A DNA stretch of 27,270 nucleotides. Origin: an uncultured Bacteroides sp. GTDB lineage: Bacteria > Bacteroidota > Bacteroidia > Bacteroidales > UBA932. The first letter of the stretch is position 1; the number at the start of each line of letters is the position of its first letter. Where the stretch lies: assembly GCA_900546925.1 (NCBI GenBank), contig UREV01000025.1:1-27270 (forward strand). The letters are read 5' to 3'. The translations under genes and the position numbers were made by a program. The notes beneath the pieces are model-generated. The model was not told the DNA's origin and did not search any database. It saw only the letters and a program-made list of their open reading frames with translations. Of the stretch, positions 8,274 through 16,531 are shown in pieces.

Positions 8274-8387
8274 TGACACTTAACTAAACACTACTAACTA
8301 ACCATTATAATAACCAACCAATAATATTATTCACTTGCCTCGTTAATTTGCAGATATCGTGCCAAACTCAAAAATAGAGCATAAAAA

Positions 8388-8418
8388 CAGAGGATAGCCG
8401 GACATTGGCCACCCTCTG
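8388..8418 (-). terminator. Rho-independent terminator reading on the minus strand
   Basis: On the minus strand CAGAGG (8418-8413) and CCTCTG (8393-8388) form a stem, with GGC/GCC pairing inside. It is followed at once by GTTTTTATGCTCTATTTTT. The nearest stop codon it could serve is the minus-strand TAG at 8444-8442. No full-length minus-strand gene precedes it. Confidence 0.6.
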
Positions 8419-8441
8419 ACATTCAAATATATAGATTATCT

Positions 8442-8546
8442 CTACTTCTTAGGCGTGAAAACGATATCCAAGATGTCAGGATTATCGAACATTCTGTCAG
8501 CAAAATTATACAAAAAAAAATTACAATTTATAATTATCAACTCCAT
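8442..8546 (-). pseudogene. Orphan coding-like tail or small ORF on the minus strand
   Basis: Reading backwards from the TAG at 8444-8442, the frame gives NFADRMFDNPDILDIVFTPKK as its last 21 residues, with codons typical of the surrounding genes. Above residue Asn (8507) the frame runs into T-rich sequence (translated LIIINCNFFLY) that does not look coding. The ORF from the ATG at 8546 would be 34 codons; from the ATG at 8492 it would be 16. A -7-like box at 8508-8501 and a terminator at 8418-8388 bracket the short version. It is either the remnant C-terminus of a lost gene that kept its terminator, or a tiny expressed peptide/RNA. The family was not recognised. Confidence 0.4.
8501..8508 (-). 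promoter_or_regulatory. -7-like element upstream of the minus-strand mini-ORF
   Basis: On the minus strand the sequence is TAATTTTG, a match to TAnnTTTG, ending 8 nt before an ATG at 8492. It would give a nearly leaderless transcript running to the terminator at 8388, about 110 nt. No good -33 element was found, and AT-rich sequence makes chance matches likely. Confidence 0.3.
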
Positions 8547-8611
8547 GATATTACCTAATAAAAAACGCAAAAACATTCTTTTATTTCATAGGAATTTACG
8601 TTATTTGCAAC

Positions 8612-10141
8612 ATGATAGAAACAAAAGTGAAAATAAGGTACATATTTGCATTGACCCTGACCGTGCTTTTTACTCATCAGAGCACCTGGGGCGCATCGGC
8701 GGATATTGACACTACCGGCACTCCAAAAAGCTCGGCCGCCTGGAGTGTGGAAATGAGCGGTATGTGCTCGAATAAGAAAGCGTTACCTTTCTGGAGCCAT
8801 ACAAATAAAGGCGGCATAGTTCCGGAAACTTGCGGCGGTCTCATTCATGGAGACATCTCCGGAACGACCGACCTCAAGCACAATTTCCGCTTCGGCTACG
8901 GAATAGGATTGGCAGGATATGCAGCCCTCCCGGGATACGAAGACGTGCACAATGTCGACGGGAGCAGCCTAAGAGGCATGATTCCTTCCTTATATGCAAA
9001 TATAGGTTGGAAGAAACTGTCCCTCGACCTCGGAATAAGGCAGCGTGAGATGGAATTCGGAAATCTCTCTGTCACAGGCGGCGACCTGACATGGACAAAC
9101 AACACCATGAGCCTGCCGGGCTACAACCTGAAGACGGATTGGATCAATGTCCCTTTCACCAAGGAACGCCTCGCAATAAAATTCAACATCGGCGACTACG
9201 GAATGTGGGACAACCGGTTCGTAAAGCACACGCTTCTTCACAGCCAATCACTCTACTTCAAGGTAGCATTGACCCGGAAACTCTCCTTCACCGGAGGTAT
9301 GGAGGCTTGGGCGCAGTGGGCCGGGAACTCTCCTCTTTATGGCGTACAGCCGCATGGATTCGGCGACTACCTGAAAATCATGGTGGGTGCCGGCGGCGAC
9401 TCCAGTGCGACTGAGAGCGACCAGATCAACGCGCTCGGCAACCATCTCGGGCGCGAACTGATCAGGTTCGACTGGGAGGATGAGACCTGGCATCTGGTTT
9501 TCCAGCACGACAGGCCGTTCGATGACGGTTCGGGCATCGGATTCCAGAATTTCCCCGACGCCGTGAACACGCTGTACTTGAACCTGAAGGATAAGGACAG
9601 GTGGGTCAATGAATTCCTGGTGGAGTTCATCTACACCAAATGGCAGTCAGGAACCAGACACGACCGCCCGGCCACACCTGCCGAACTAAAGAAAAATCCT
9701 AACAAAACACGCTATGTAATAGGCGGTTGCGACGACTACTTCAACAACGGAGAGTACCGTTCCGGATGGACATACAACGGAAGAACCATCGGACTGCCCC
9801 TCTTCTTCCCGTACCCTAAAGACATGAACGGCATAACATACGGAGTAATAAACAACAGGATAGTCGCCTGGAATGCCGGCATCGGAGGAAAAATAGCCAG
9901 GCGGATACCTTATAATGTCAAAATAACCTACAGTCGTAATTTCGGAAGATACAACACTTCGCAAACGCAGATGTATCAGCAGGTTTCAGGCGCATTCGAA
10001 TGTTCTCTTCCCGAACCGGTTTTCCACAAGACCACCGGCATAAGTTTAGGACTTTACGCGGACAAGGGATCCATCTATCCTGACACAGCAGGAATAACTA
10101 TAAAACTATATTGGGGAGGATACCTAGGTCATAATAAATAG
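8612..10141 (+). CDS. Capsule assembly Wzi family outer-membrane beta-barrel protein
   Basis: A 509-residue exported protein with a signal peptide over about residues 1-29 (hydrophobic run YIFALTLTVLF, cleavage near WGASA). The rest alternates in the pattern of beta strands. It carries hallmarks of the Bacteroidota Wzi-like family: an early LPFWSHTNKGG, then LLHSQSLYFKVALTRKLSF, the DQINALGNHLGRELIRFDW block, FQHDRPFDDGSGIGFQNFPD and TKWQSGTRHDRP. In E. coli Wzi is an outer-membrane barrel and lectin that anchors group 1 capsule; in Bacteroidota the role is inferred as surface polysaccharide attachment or export. No capsule genes adjoin it. It is preceded by a long AT-rich spacer and appears monocistronic. 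Confidence 0.85.
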   Translation: MIETKVKIRYIFALTLTVLFTHQSTWGASADIDTTGTPKSSAAWSVEMSGMCSNKKALPFWSHTNKGGIVPETCGGLIHGDISGTTDLKHNFRFGYGIGLAGYAALPGYEDVHNVDGSSLRGMIPSLYANIGWKKLSLDLGIRQREMEFGNLSVTGGDLTWTNNTMSLPGYNLKTDWINVPFTKERLAIKFNIGDYGMWDNRFVKHTLLHSQSLYFKVALTRKLSFTGGMEAWAQWAGNSPLYGVQPHGFGDYLKIMVGAGGDSSATESDQINALGNHLGRELIRFDWEDETWHLVFQHDRPFDDGSGIGFQNFPDAVNTLYLNLKDKDRWVNEFLVEFIYTKWQSGTRHDRPATPAELKKNPNKTRYVIGGCDDYFNNGEYRSGWTYNGRTIGLPLFFPYPKDMNGITYGVINNRIVAWNAGIGGKIARRIPYNVKITYSRNFGRYNTSQTQMYQQVSGAFECSLPEPVFHKTTGISLGLYADKGSIYPDTAGITIKLYWGGYLGHNK

Positions 10142-10228
10142 GTATTTCCCCACAGAATTGTTACAATCCGGATGCGTTTTTCAAAAAATATACGTAAATT
10201 GTGAAGTTTTGAAAAATGATATTGGACT

Positions 10229-11500
10229 ATGACAAGTGAAATAAGAAATCCGGAACTGTGGAAGGATGGAGAATTGAAGATCGAGTGGGTACGCAGACAT
10301 ATGCCTTTGCTCGCAGGTCTGGAAAAAGAATTCAAAGAGACCAAACCATTTAAGGGCAAGAAGATAGCGCTGTCAGTGCATCTCGAAGCCAAGACAGCTC
10401 ACCTCTGCGAAATACTTGCGGAAGGCGGAGCTGAAATGTATATCACAGGCAGCAATCCCCTCTCCACACAGGACGACATCGCAGCAGCACTCGTGCACGA
10501 GGGTCTGAACGTATTCGCCGTACATGGAGCGACTGAGGAAGAGTACATGCATGGCATACGTAAGGTCATCGAAGCCGGCCCGAACATCATTATCGACGAC
10601 GGAGGCGACCTCGTAAACATGATTCACACAGAATATAGAGAGCTGATTCCCAATGTCATAGGCGGATGCGAAGAAACCACGACCGGTATCCTTCGTCTCG
10701 AAGCCATGAACAAGGCGGGCGAACTCGAATTTCCGATGATGCTCGTGAATGACGCCGACTGCAAGCACCTGTTCGACAACCGCTACGGCACCGGCCAGTC
10801 CGTCTGGGACGGCATAAACAGGACCACCAACCTGATCGTCGCAGGCAAAAATGTCGTAGTCGCTGGTTACGGCTGGTGCGGAAAAGGAGTTTCGATGCGC
10901 GCGAAAGGCTTGGGCGCCGACGTGATCGTCACCGAAGTGGACCCGATCCGCGCGATGGAAGCCGTAATGGACGGATTCAAGGTTATGTCAATGCAGGAGG
11001 CAGCACCTTTGGGAGACATCTTCGTAACCGTCACCGGATGCAACGATGTCATAACGGCAGAACATTTCCTCAAGATGAAAGACGGCGCAATCTGCTGTAA
11101 TGCAGGACATTTCGATGTAGAAGTAGCAGTAGCCGCATTGAAAGAAATGGCCGTAAGCCATGCTCCTGCAAGAAACAACATCGAAGCATACAAACTCGAA
11201 AACGGACATACCATATATATAATAGCGGAAGGACGTCTCGTAAACCTCGCTGCAGGAGACGGACACCCTGCTGAGATTATGGATATGTCATTCGCCATTC
11301 AGGCACTCAGCGCGAAATATCTGGCTGACAACGCTGCAGTCATCACACGCGAAAAGGGCAAAATGCTGAATGCAGTACCTAAAGCCATCGACAGAGAAGT
11401 GGCATTCCGAAAACTCGCTGACTGGGGCATCTGTATCGACAAACTCACACCGGAACAAAGCAAATATCTATACGGAAATTATCAGGATATAGGAAGTTAA
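10229..11500 (+). CDS. ahcY: Adenosylhomocysteinase (S-adenosyl-L-homocysteine hydrolase), short archaeal/Thermotoga type
   Basis: A 423-residue NAD-dependent enzyme that splits S-adenosylhomocysteine into adenosine and homocysteine, relieving product inhibition of methyltransferases. Candidate catalytic residues by analogy with the human enzyme are His51 (SVHLEAKTA), Asp123/124 (IIDDGGDL), Glu149 (GCEETTTG), Lys179 and Asp183 (DCKHLFDNRYGTGQS). The Rossmann NAD site is VVVAGYGWCGKG at 209-220. HPAEIMDMSFA, characteristic of the family, lies near residue 345. Thr188 replaces the Cys195 of the human enzyme. The roughly 40-residue insertion and the C-terminal KPDHYRY tail of the long form are both missing, the arrangement known from archaea and Thermotoga. 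pepP starts 3 nt downstream, so the two are probably co-transcribed. Confidence 0.95.
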   Translation: MTSEIRNPELWKDGELKIEWVRRHMPLLAGLEKEFKETKPFKGKKIALSVHLEAKTAHLCEILAEGGAEMYITGSNPLSTQDDIAAALVHEGLNVFAVHGATEEEYMHGIRKVIEAGPNIIIDDGGDLVNMIHTEYRELIPNVIGGCEETTTGILRLEAMNKAGELEFPMMLVNDADCKHLFDNRYGTGQSVWDGINRTTNLIVAGKNVVVAGYGWCGKGVSMRAKGLGADVIVTEVDPIRAMEAVMDGFKVMSMQEAAPLGDIFVTVTGCNDVITAEHFLKMKDGAICCNAGHFDVEVAVAALKEMAVSHAPARNNIEAYKLENGHTIYIIAEGRLVNLAAGDGHPAEIMDMSFAIQALSAKYLADNAAVITREKGKMLNAVPKAIDREVAFRKLADWGICIDKLTPEQSKYLYGNYQDIGS

Positions 11501-11503
11501 AAT

Positions 11504-12922
11504 ATGTTTGACAAAAGTGTTTATGTAAGAAGGCGCAAGACGCTGCTTGCAAAGATGGCGAACAGCGCAGCCGAAGGAAAAAGGGGAATTGCCCTGTTTA
11601 TTGGCAATGCTGAGGCTCCTGCCCAGTATAAGGACAACTGCTACAAATTCCGCCAGGACAGCACCTGGTTGTACTTGTTCGGTATCGACCAGCCACTTTA
11701 TGCAGCTGTAATAGACCTCGACAACGGAGAGGAAACCATTTTCGCTGACGATGTGGCAATCGGAGATATCATCTGGATGGGTCCTCAACCAAGCGTCGCA
11801 TCAGTAGCGGCAAGTGTAGGCGTAGAGAACTCTGCTCCATATAAGGCACTGGATACATTGGTAGCCAAAGCGGTAAATGGCGGACGTCCTGTACATTTCA
11901 TCAAGCCTTCGAGATATTATAACACCATGCGTATCGCATCGCTCATAGGATGCGGAAACGACGAAGTCGCAGGCAAATTCTCATTGGCATTGACCAAAGC
12001 GATCATCTCCATGAGACTCGTGAAGGAAGATTGCGAAATTGAGGTGCTGGACGACGCAGCGAACCTGGGCTACAGGATGCACACAATGGCGCGAAACTGC
12101 ATTGTCCCAGGCATTGTCGAGCAGGAAATTGTGGGCAAGATGGAGGCTGTCACACTGTCAGAAGGCTGGGGCGTTTCATTCCCTACCATTCTCACACAGC
12201 ATGGAGAAACATTACATAACCATCTGCATGACAAGATTATAGAGCCAGATAAACTTATGGTTATCGATGCAGGTGCTGAGAACAATATGCACTATGCATC
12301 TGACTTCACGCGTACATATCCGACTGACGGCAAATACACTGCAAAACAGCGTGAGATTTACCAGATTGTCTGCGATTGTAACGAGTTGGCTTACAAGCTG
12401 ACAAAACCTGGTATCACATATCGTGAGGTTCACCTGAAGACCATGCATCTGATGCTCGAGGAACTGAAAGCTCTGGATATCGTACGCGGAGATCTGGACA
12501 ATATGTTGGAGTGCGGCATAGCAGGACTTTTCATGCCTCACGGACTCGGCCACAACATGGGTATGGACGTACACGACATGGAGGACTACGGAGAGGATTA
12601 CGTAGGATACGATGATGACCAGAAACGTTCTCCACAGCTTGGACTCGGCAGCCTGAGAATGGCCCGCAAGCTTGTTCCAGGTAACGTAATCACCGATGAA
12701 CCAGGTATTTACTTCATCCCTGCACTTATTGAGAAATGGAAAGCCGCTAATACTGACCAGGGCTTCGTGAACTACCAGAAACTGGAGTCTTACTATGACT
12801 TCGGAGGAATCAGACTGGAGGACGACGTTCTCGTGACTGCTGATGGTGCACGCAGACTCGGAAAAGAGAGGCTCCCTATCTTCCCTGATGATGTAGAAGA
12901 GGCTATGAAAGCCAATAAATAG
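11504..12922 (+). CDS. pepP: Xaa-Pro aminopeptidase (M24B, aminopeptidase P family)
   Basis: A 472-residue cytosolic dinuclear-metal peptidase that removes an N-terminal residue preceding proline. The N-terminal creatinase-like domain (about 1-170) includes the AMP_N-type segment APAQYKDNCYKFRQDSTWLY. The pita-bread domain carries all five metal ligands: Asp in VIDAGAENN, Asp in YASDFTRTYP, His in MPHGLGHNMG, Glu in VITDEPGIYF and Glu in GGIRLEDDVLVT. The gene follows ahcY by 3 nt. Its TAG stop (12920-12922) lies inside the 7-bp direct repeat that flanks the MITE immediately downstream. Confidence 0.93.
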   Translation: MFDKSVYVRRRKTLLAKMANSAAEGKRGIALFIGNAEAPAQYKDNCYKFRQDSTWLYLFGIDQPLYAAVIDLDNGEETIFADDVAIGDIIWMGPQPSVASVAASVGVENSAPYKALDTLVAKAVNGGRPVHFIKPSRYYNTMRIASLIGCGNDEVAGKFSLALTKAIISMRLVKEDCEIEVLDDAANLGYRMHTMARNCIVPGIVEQEIVGKMEAVTLSEGWGVSFPTILTQHGETLHNHLHDKIIEPDKLMVIDAGAENNMHYASDFTRTYPTDGKYTAKQREIYQIVCDCNELAYKLTKPGITYREVHLKTMHLMLEELKALDIVRGDLDNMLECGIAGLFMPHGLGHNMGMDVHDMEDYGEDYVGYDDDQKRSPQLGLGSLRMARKLVPGNVITDEPGIYFIPALIEKWKAANTDQGFVNYQKLESYYDFGGIRLEDDVLVTADGARRLGKERLPIFPDDVEEAMKANK

Positions 12923-12923
12923 A

Positions 12924-13119
12924 ACTCAAGTTTCGCAAGGGCGAAACACCGCTTTTAGAGCCCGCGAGGGCGAAAGTAAGTCCCTTCCACGAGGGGAGGG
13001 ATTTAGGGTGAGGGTAACGTGCACGCGAAAAGTGCGTGGGGCTTAAAACCTTCGAACGAGTGATAACCCTCAAATAAACGCTTGCGCTCAGCAAATTTGA
13101 CGACTTACAAAACTTGAGT
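12924..13119 (-). mobile_element. MITE-like non-autonomous element, copy 1, with target-site duplication
   Basis: A 196-bp element, about 89% identical by hand count (about 22 differences, no gaps) to the inverted copy at 24963-25158. The ends are terminal inverted repeats: ACTCAAGTTTCGCAAG at the left and the complement of ACTCAAGTTTTGTAAG at the right. The bases AAATAGA occur directly before it (12917-12923) and directly after it (13120-13126), as expected of a 7-bp target-site duplication. It encodes no transposase; open frames through it merely reflect the repeat. The inner part holds the hairpin-forming CCCTTCC-ACGA-GGGGAGGG stretch. It lies between pepP and the thioesterase gene. Confidence 0.8.
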
Positions 13120-13134
13120 AAATAGAAAATTCTA

Positions 13135-13521
13135 ATGGAAAAAGGAATAAAAGGACAAGGAGAAATCATTGTCAATGAAAGCAATACGGCACAGGCCCTG
13201 GGTAGCGGATCTATCGCGGTTCTCTCTACCCCATCGATGATCGCCCTGATGGAAAAAACTTCCAGACTCAGTGTGGCACCTTTCCTCGAAGAAGGACAGA
13301 GCACAGTGGGGACAGTCGTGAACGTAAAACACTTGGCGGCATCACCTGTAGGAATGAAGGTCACATGTCAGACAGAACTGATAGAAATCGACCGCAGACG
13401 CCTGGTATTCAAGGTGGCATGCTTCGATGATGCAGGCCTTATAGGAGAGGGTGAGCATGAGAGGTTCATTATCGATATAGATAAATTCCTCGCCAAGGCC
13501 AATGCCAAATTAGCAAAATAA
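13135..13521 (+). CDS. Hotdog-fold thioesterase, FlK-like
   Basis: A 128-residue hotdog-fold acyl-CoA thioesterase. Thr32 and Glu40 (STPSMIALMEKTS) and His66 (NVKHLAASPVGM) have the same spacing (+8, +26) as the Thr42-Glu50-His76 triad known for the fluoroacetyl-CoA thioesterase FlK. The C-terminal strand GEGEHERFIID is also typical. The true substrate is not evident; most homologues in gut bacteria are annotated only as thioesterases. There is no Shine-Dalgarno sequence. Removing the inserted MITE and one repeat copy would leave the ATG only 9 nt after the pepP stop, so it was probably the third gene of the ahcY-pepP operon. Confidence 0.85.
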   Translation: MEKGIKGQGEIIVNESNTAQALGSGSIAVLSTPSMIALMEKTSRLSVAPFLEEGQSTVGTVVNVKHLAASPVGMKVTCQTELIEIDRRRLVFKVACFDDAGLIGEGEHERFIIDIDKFLAKANAKLAK

Positions 13522-13545
13522 CTTATCCCGATTCATAACAACACA

Positions 13546-14979
13546 ATGAAAATCAGGAAGATATATTTATCGTTGATCGCTGCTGCAGTCATGGCGCCAA
13601 ACACCGGCGCAGCAGCGTCTTCATTCTCCAGGAGAATAAACGAACAAGACACAATAGGTACAGCAGCATTGACCCGAAACGGAATTATGGGGCGCGAAGC
13701 TATCGAGCGGGAGTTCGGGGTGAAAGATGCAATCGTGAAGTACGACACTCGAGCAGAAATGATGGCCGACATCAGCAAAGCTGGCGGCGAATACTGCGAC
13801 TATCCTTTCGACAATCCGAAGATGACGCCGGCGCCTGCGGGTTATAAGCCGTTCTATATCAGCCATATCGGGCGACATGGGGCGAGATACGCCATCAGCG
13901 ATGACATTTATGAGAAGATTCATAATGTACTGGCCGAAGCCCACGAGACCGGGAAATTGAATGCTGCCGGTGAAGATCTGCGTGACAGATTCGAAAGGCT
14001 CTACCCTATCGCGGCGCACAGAGGCGGAGATCTTACGAAAAAAGGACAGGCACAGCTTCATGAGATTGCTGCAGTGATGTATAGGAATTTCCCTGAGGTA
14101 TTCAAGGGCAAGACACATGCGGAGGTGCTTTCCACGCCGATTCCACGTGTAATGCTCAGCATGGTGGCATTCCTGGACGAATTGAAAGACAGGGACAAGG
14201 ATTTCAGTTTCGAAGTGGACGCCAGCCGCGCATTTTATCCGATAATGGAGCCGAACAAGACCATCAGCCCGATAAAGGTAAAAGTGCCGCTTTCACCTGA
14301 ATCCGTCGAGTCCGCCAAGGAGTTCGAAAAGGGAAAAATCGATGCTAAAGGATTCTGTTCGAGATATTTCAATGATCTTGAATATCTTGAGTCCGCTTAT
14401 GGCCTCTGGAAATTCGAGAGCGATTTGCGCAACGTGGTCTGCGCCATGACAGGACTGGATGACGTGGACAAGAATCTGTTCGACGGCATCTTCACTGACG
14501 AGGAACTTTTCAACATCTGGGATGTGCGTAATTACAACGGATATATCTACATGGGACGCACACCGCTTAGCGACGACATGAACAGCAACAATAACAGCAA
14601 TATCCTGAAATACATGATTTTACAGGCGGATAAGGATATCGCTTCAGGAAATGTTCAGCTGAGTCTGCGATTCTCTCACGACACTGCTGTTCTGCCGATG
14701 ATTTCGTTTATGAAATTGGACAATTTCGGGGCAGTAGTTAACGATCCCGAGGAAGTCAAGAATTACTGGAGAAGTGATCTTCTGACGATGGCTTCCAACG
14801 TACAGCTGATTTTCTTCCGCAGTAAGAAGAATCCGGAGATATTGGTCAAAGTGCTGTACAACGGACACGAGGCTTCTCTGCCGCTGCCGGAAGTGAAGAA
14901 GTCTTTCTACGCTTGGTCAGCCTTCCGTGCACATTATCTGACACGTATAGAGAAATCTCTGCCGGAAGCGCTTAAATAA
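13546..14979 (+). CDS. Secreted histidine-type phosphatase (histidine acid phosphatase/MINPP-like)
   Basis: A 477-residue exported phosphatase of histidine phosphatase clade 2. A signal peptide spans about residues 1-24 (IYLSLIAAAVMAPNTGAAA). The catalytic RHGxR motif is RHGAR at 110-114 (nucleophile His111), preceded by YISHIG. The proton-donor HD motif is His378-Asp379 in RFSHDTAVLP. Bacteroidota MINPP-type members dephosphorylate inositol hexakisphosphate, so phytase activity is a reasonable guess, but glucose-1-phosphatase or other phosphomonoesterase activity is equally compatible. It starts 24 nt after the thioesterase stop and ends one base from the convergent nitroreductase stop. Confidence 0.88.
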   Translation: MKIRKIYLSLIAAAVMAPNTGAAASSFSRRINEQDTIGTAALTRNGIMGREAIEREFGVKDAIVKYDTRAEMMADISKAGGEYCDYPFDNPKMTPAPAGYKPFYISHIGRHGARYAISDDIYEKIHNVLAEAHETGKLNAAGEDLRDRFERLYPIAAHRGGDLTKKGQAQLHEIAAVMYRNFPEVFKGKTHAEVLSTPIPRVMLSMVAFLDELKDRDKDFSFEVDASRAFYPIMEPNKTISPIKVKVPLSPESVESAKEFEKGKIDAKGFCSRYFNDLEYLESAYGLWKFESDLRNVVCAMTGLDDVDKNLFDGIFTDEELFNIWDVRNYNGYIYMGRTPLSDDMNSNNNSNILKYMILQADKDIASGNVQLSLRFSHDTAVLPMISFMKLDNFGAVVNDPEEVKNYWRSDLLTMASNVQLIFFRSKKNPEILVKVLYNGHEASLPLPEVKKSFYAWSAFRAHYLTRIEKSLPEALK

Positions 14980-14980
14980 A

Positions 14981-15613
14981 TTACAACATCAGGACGTCCA
15001 AAGTCAGTTTCGGAACGTAATGAACATCGTCTTTCGTATACGGTGTCAAGTCTTCCGAAGATGACACAGGCTTAAGGAAAACGCTCTCGTCTTTCTTGCC
15101 TACGCAAAGGACGGCTACCGGTTCCAAATTAGCGGGCTCAGGGAATAATTCTCTAAGCCCGTTTTTGTCAATGTTGCCCTTTATCAGGCAGTTAAGTCCC
15201 AATTCCACAGCTTTTAGAGACATACTCTGCAACGAGATGCCCAGATCGATGTCCACATATCTTTCTTCAGGAATAGTGGAATATACTATTATATAAGCAG
15301 TTGCGGTGTAAGGTCTGATTTCCTCACGGAACAATAACTGTCTGAGAGCATTGACCATATCCGGAGAATCAGCGGCGGTGAGAGCGCGGAAACGGAGAAC
15401 CTGGCGATTCATGGCCGAGGCGACATTCGCATTGACCCCGACAATGGTGCGGAGCTGGTCGGCCGTGGCGGCGAAATTCTGGCGCCAGCGGCGGATACTG
15501 CGGTTCTTTACGAGCAGGGTGTTGAGCGTCGGCGAGGTGTGACGGACAATCTTTTTCGACGCGCCGTCGCCGAAAACTTCCTCGTATCGTTTCTCCAAGT
15601 AATTGTCAGCCAT
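14981..15613 (-). CDS. Nitroreductase family protein
   Basis: A 210-residue FMN-dependent oxidoreductase of the nitroreductase fold. The N-terminal RSIRRW near residue 38 binds FMN in the family. The central VDIDLGISLQSMSLKAVELGLN is the long helix typical of these proteins, followed by LEPVAVLCVGKKDE. Electron donor and substrate cannot be inferred. It is the last gene of the DUF2723-lepA-GT2-menA operon, starting 2 nt after menA, and converges on the histidine phosphatase gene. No room exists for an intergenic terminator between the two stops. Confidence 0.85.
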   Translation of the reverse strand: MADNYLEKRYEEVFGDGASKKIVRHTSPTLNTLLVKNRSIRRWRQNFAATADQLRTIVGVNANVASAMNRQVLRFRALTAADSPDMVNALRQLLFREEIRPYTATAYIIVYSTIPEERYVDIDLGISLQSMSLKAVELGLNCLIKGNIDKNGLRELFPEPANLEPVAVLCVGKKDESVFLKPVSSSEDLTPYTKDDVHYVPKLTLDVLML

Positions 15614-15615
15614 GA

Positions 15616-16524
15616 TTATATGAGAAAAATAAGGTAGCCTGCACCCATGAGAATCGAGAGGGCAAAAGTGGACAGAACCAGCTGAGGGAGCAACGGGTCG
15701 AGCGCGCGTTCGGTCCTCGTCCAGACGCCGTGCAGATTATATATGTATAATGGTAAGGTCAATGCGAATAGCCAGTGCCAAGGATCAGGGAAGCGCATAA
15801 GGTTGAACGCTATAAGGCAACTCCAACCTACGACGATCAGTATGGTATGGTAGATTCTGGCTCTCTTGAGTCCGAGTCTGATCGGCACTGTCACACGGAT
15901 TCCGGCGTCAGTTTTCATGTCACGGATGTTGTTGACATTCAGCACGCCTACGCTGAAGGCTCCTATGGCTACTGCGGGAAGGATGACAATCCAAGACGGA
16001 ATAGTGTGAGCTACAACGAAATACGATCCGAGGACAGCGACGATTCCGAAGAAGATGAATACGGAAATGTCGCCAAGTCCGCGATAGCCGTAAGGGTTTC
16101 TCCCGAGGGTGTATTTAATGGCCCCGCCGATGGCTGCAGCACCTAATGCTATCAGACATACCGGTTCCAGGGCAAAGAGCGTCCCGTATGAGGCCTGGAG
16201 CATCAAAAGTCCTGACAATGCGCAAATTACGGCCATGATTTTCACAAAGCGTTTCATCTCGGCGAAGGTCAGTCCGCCTTCTCCTATGGAATATTGAGGA
16301 CCTTTACGGTCTGCTGTATCCACACCGCTCAAGGCATCGCCGAGTTCGTTGGAAATGTTGGAAAGTATCTGTAGGCAACATGTCGTAAGCATCACTAACA
16401 GAGCAACTTTCCAGCTTATACGATAATCCGAGGCTGCGAGCGCCATTCCGAGACAGACGCCTGCCAGGGACAGAGGCAGCGACCTCAGACGCATGGATTT
16501 TATATAATATAATATTTTCTTCAT
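15616..16524 (-). CDS. menA: 1,4-dihydroxy-2-naphthoate polyprenyltransferase (UbiA family)
   Basis: A 302-residue integral membrane prenyltransferase with about eight hydrophobic segments. It attaches the polyprenyl tail to 1,4-dihydroxy-2-naphthoate to make demethylmenaquinone. The first Asp-rich motif is NISNELGDALSGVDTADRKGP and the second is NNIRDMKTDAGI. GRNPYGYRGLGDISVF between them is characteristic of MenA rather than UbiA or protohaem farnesyltransferase. The prenyl donor may come from the polyprenyl synthase at 4041-5015. It lies 7 nt after the glycosyltransferase gene. Confidence 0.9.
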   Translation of the reverse strand: MKKILYYIKSMRLRSLPLSLAGVCLGMALAASDYRISWKVALLVMLTTCCLQILSNISNELGDALSGVDTADRKGPQYSIGEGGLTFAEMKRFVKIMAVICALSGLLMLQASYGTLFALEPVCLIALGAAAIGGAIKYTLGRNPYGYRGLGDISVFIFFGIVAVLGSYFVVAHTIPSWIVILPAVAIGAFSVGVLNVNNIRDMKTDAGIRVTVPIRLGLKRARIYHTILIVVGWSCLIAFNLMRFPDPWHWLFALTLPLYIYNLHGVWTRTERALDPLLPQLVLSTFALSILMGAGYLIFLI

Positions 16525-16531
16525 TTGTTAC

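Larger units (their letters stand above)
8091..8611. other. Gene-poor intergenic region with hairpins and an orphan minus-strand transcription unit
   Basis: This spacer holds structured repeat copy B (8102-8172), two further hairpins (8193-8223 and 8240-8273), and an AT-rich part with a minus-strand promoter-like box, a short coding-looking tail and a terminator (8388-8546). The last 100 bases before the Wzi gene are strongly AT-rich. No tRNA or known riboswitch was recognised. Confidence 0.6.

Noticed and set aside
7443..8279. 278-codon minus-strand open frame antisense to recO
   Set aside because: It lies almost wholly over recO in antisense. Its N-terminal 70 codons come from the repeat and hairpin region. 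It has no domain-like pattern, whereas recO on the plus strand has recognisable family features.
12903..13364. 153-codon minus-strand frame, similar to the frame at 24979-25215
   Set aside because: The two translations look alike (for example SLPSWKGLTFA against SLPSGKGLTFA) only because both run through the 196-bp MITE copies. There is no start context, and the substitutions between copies do not favour silent changes.
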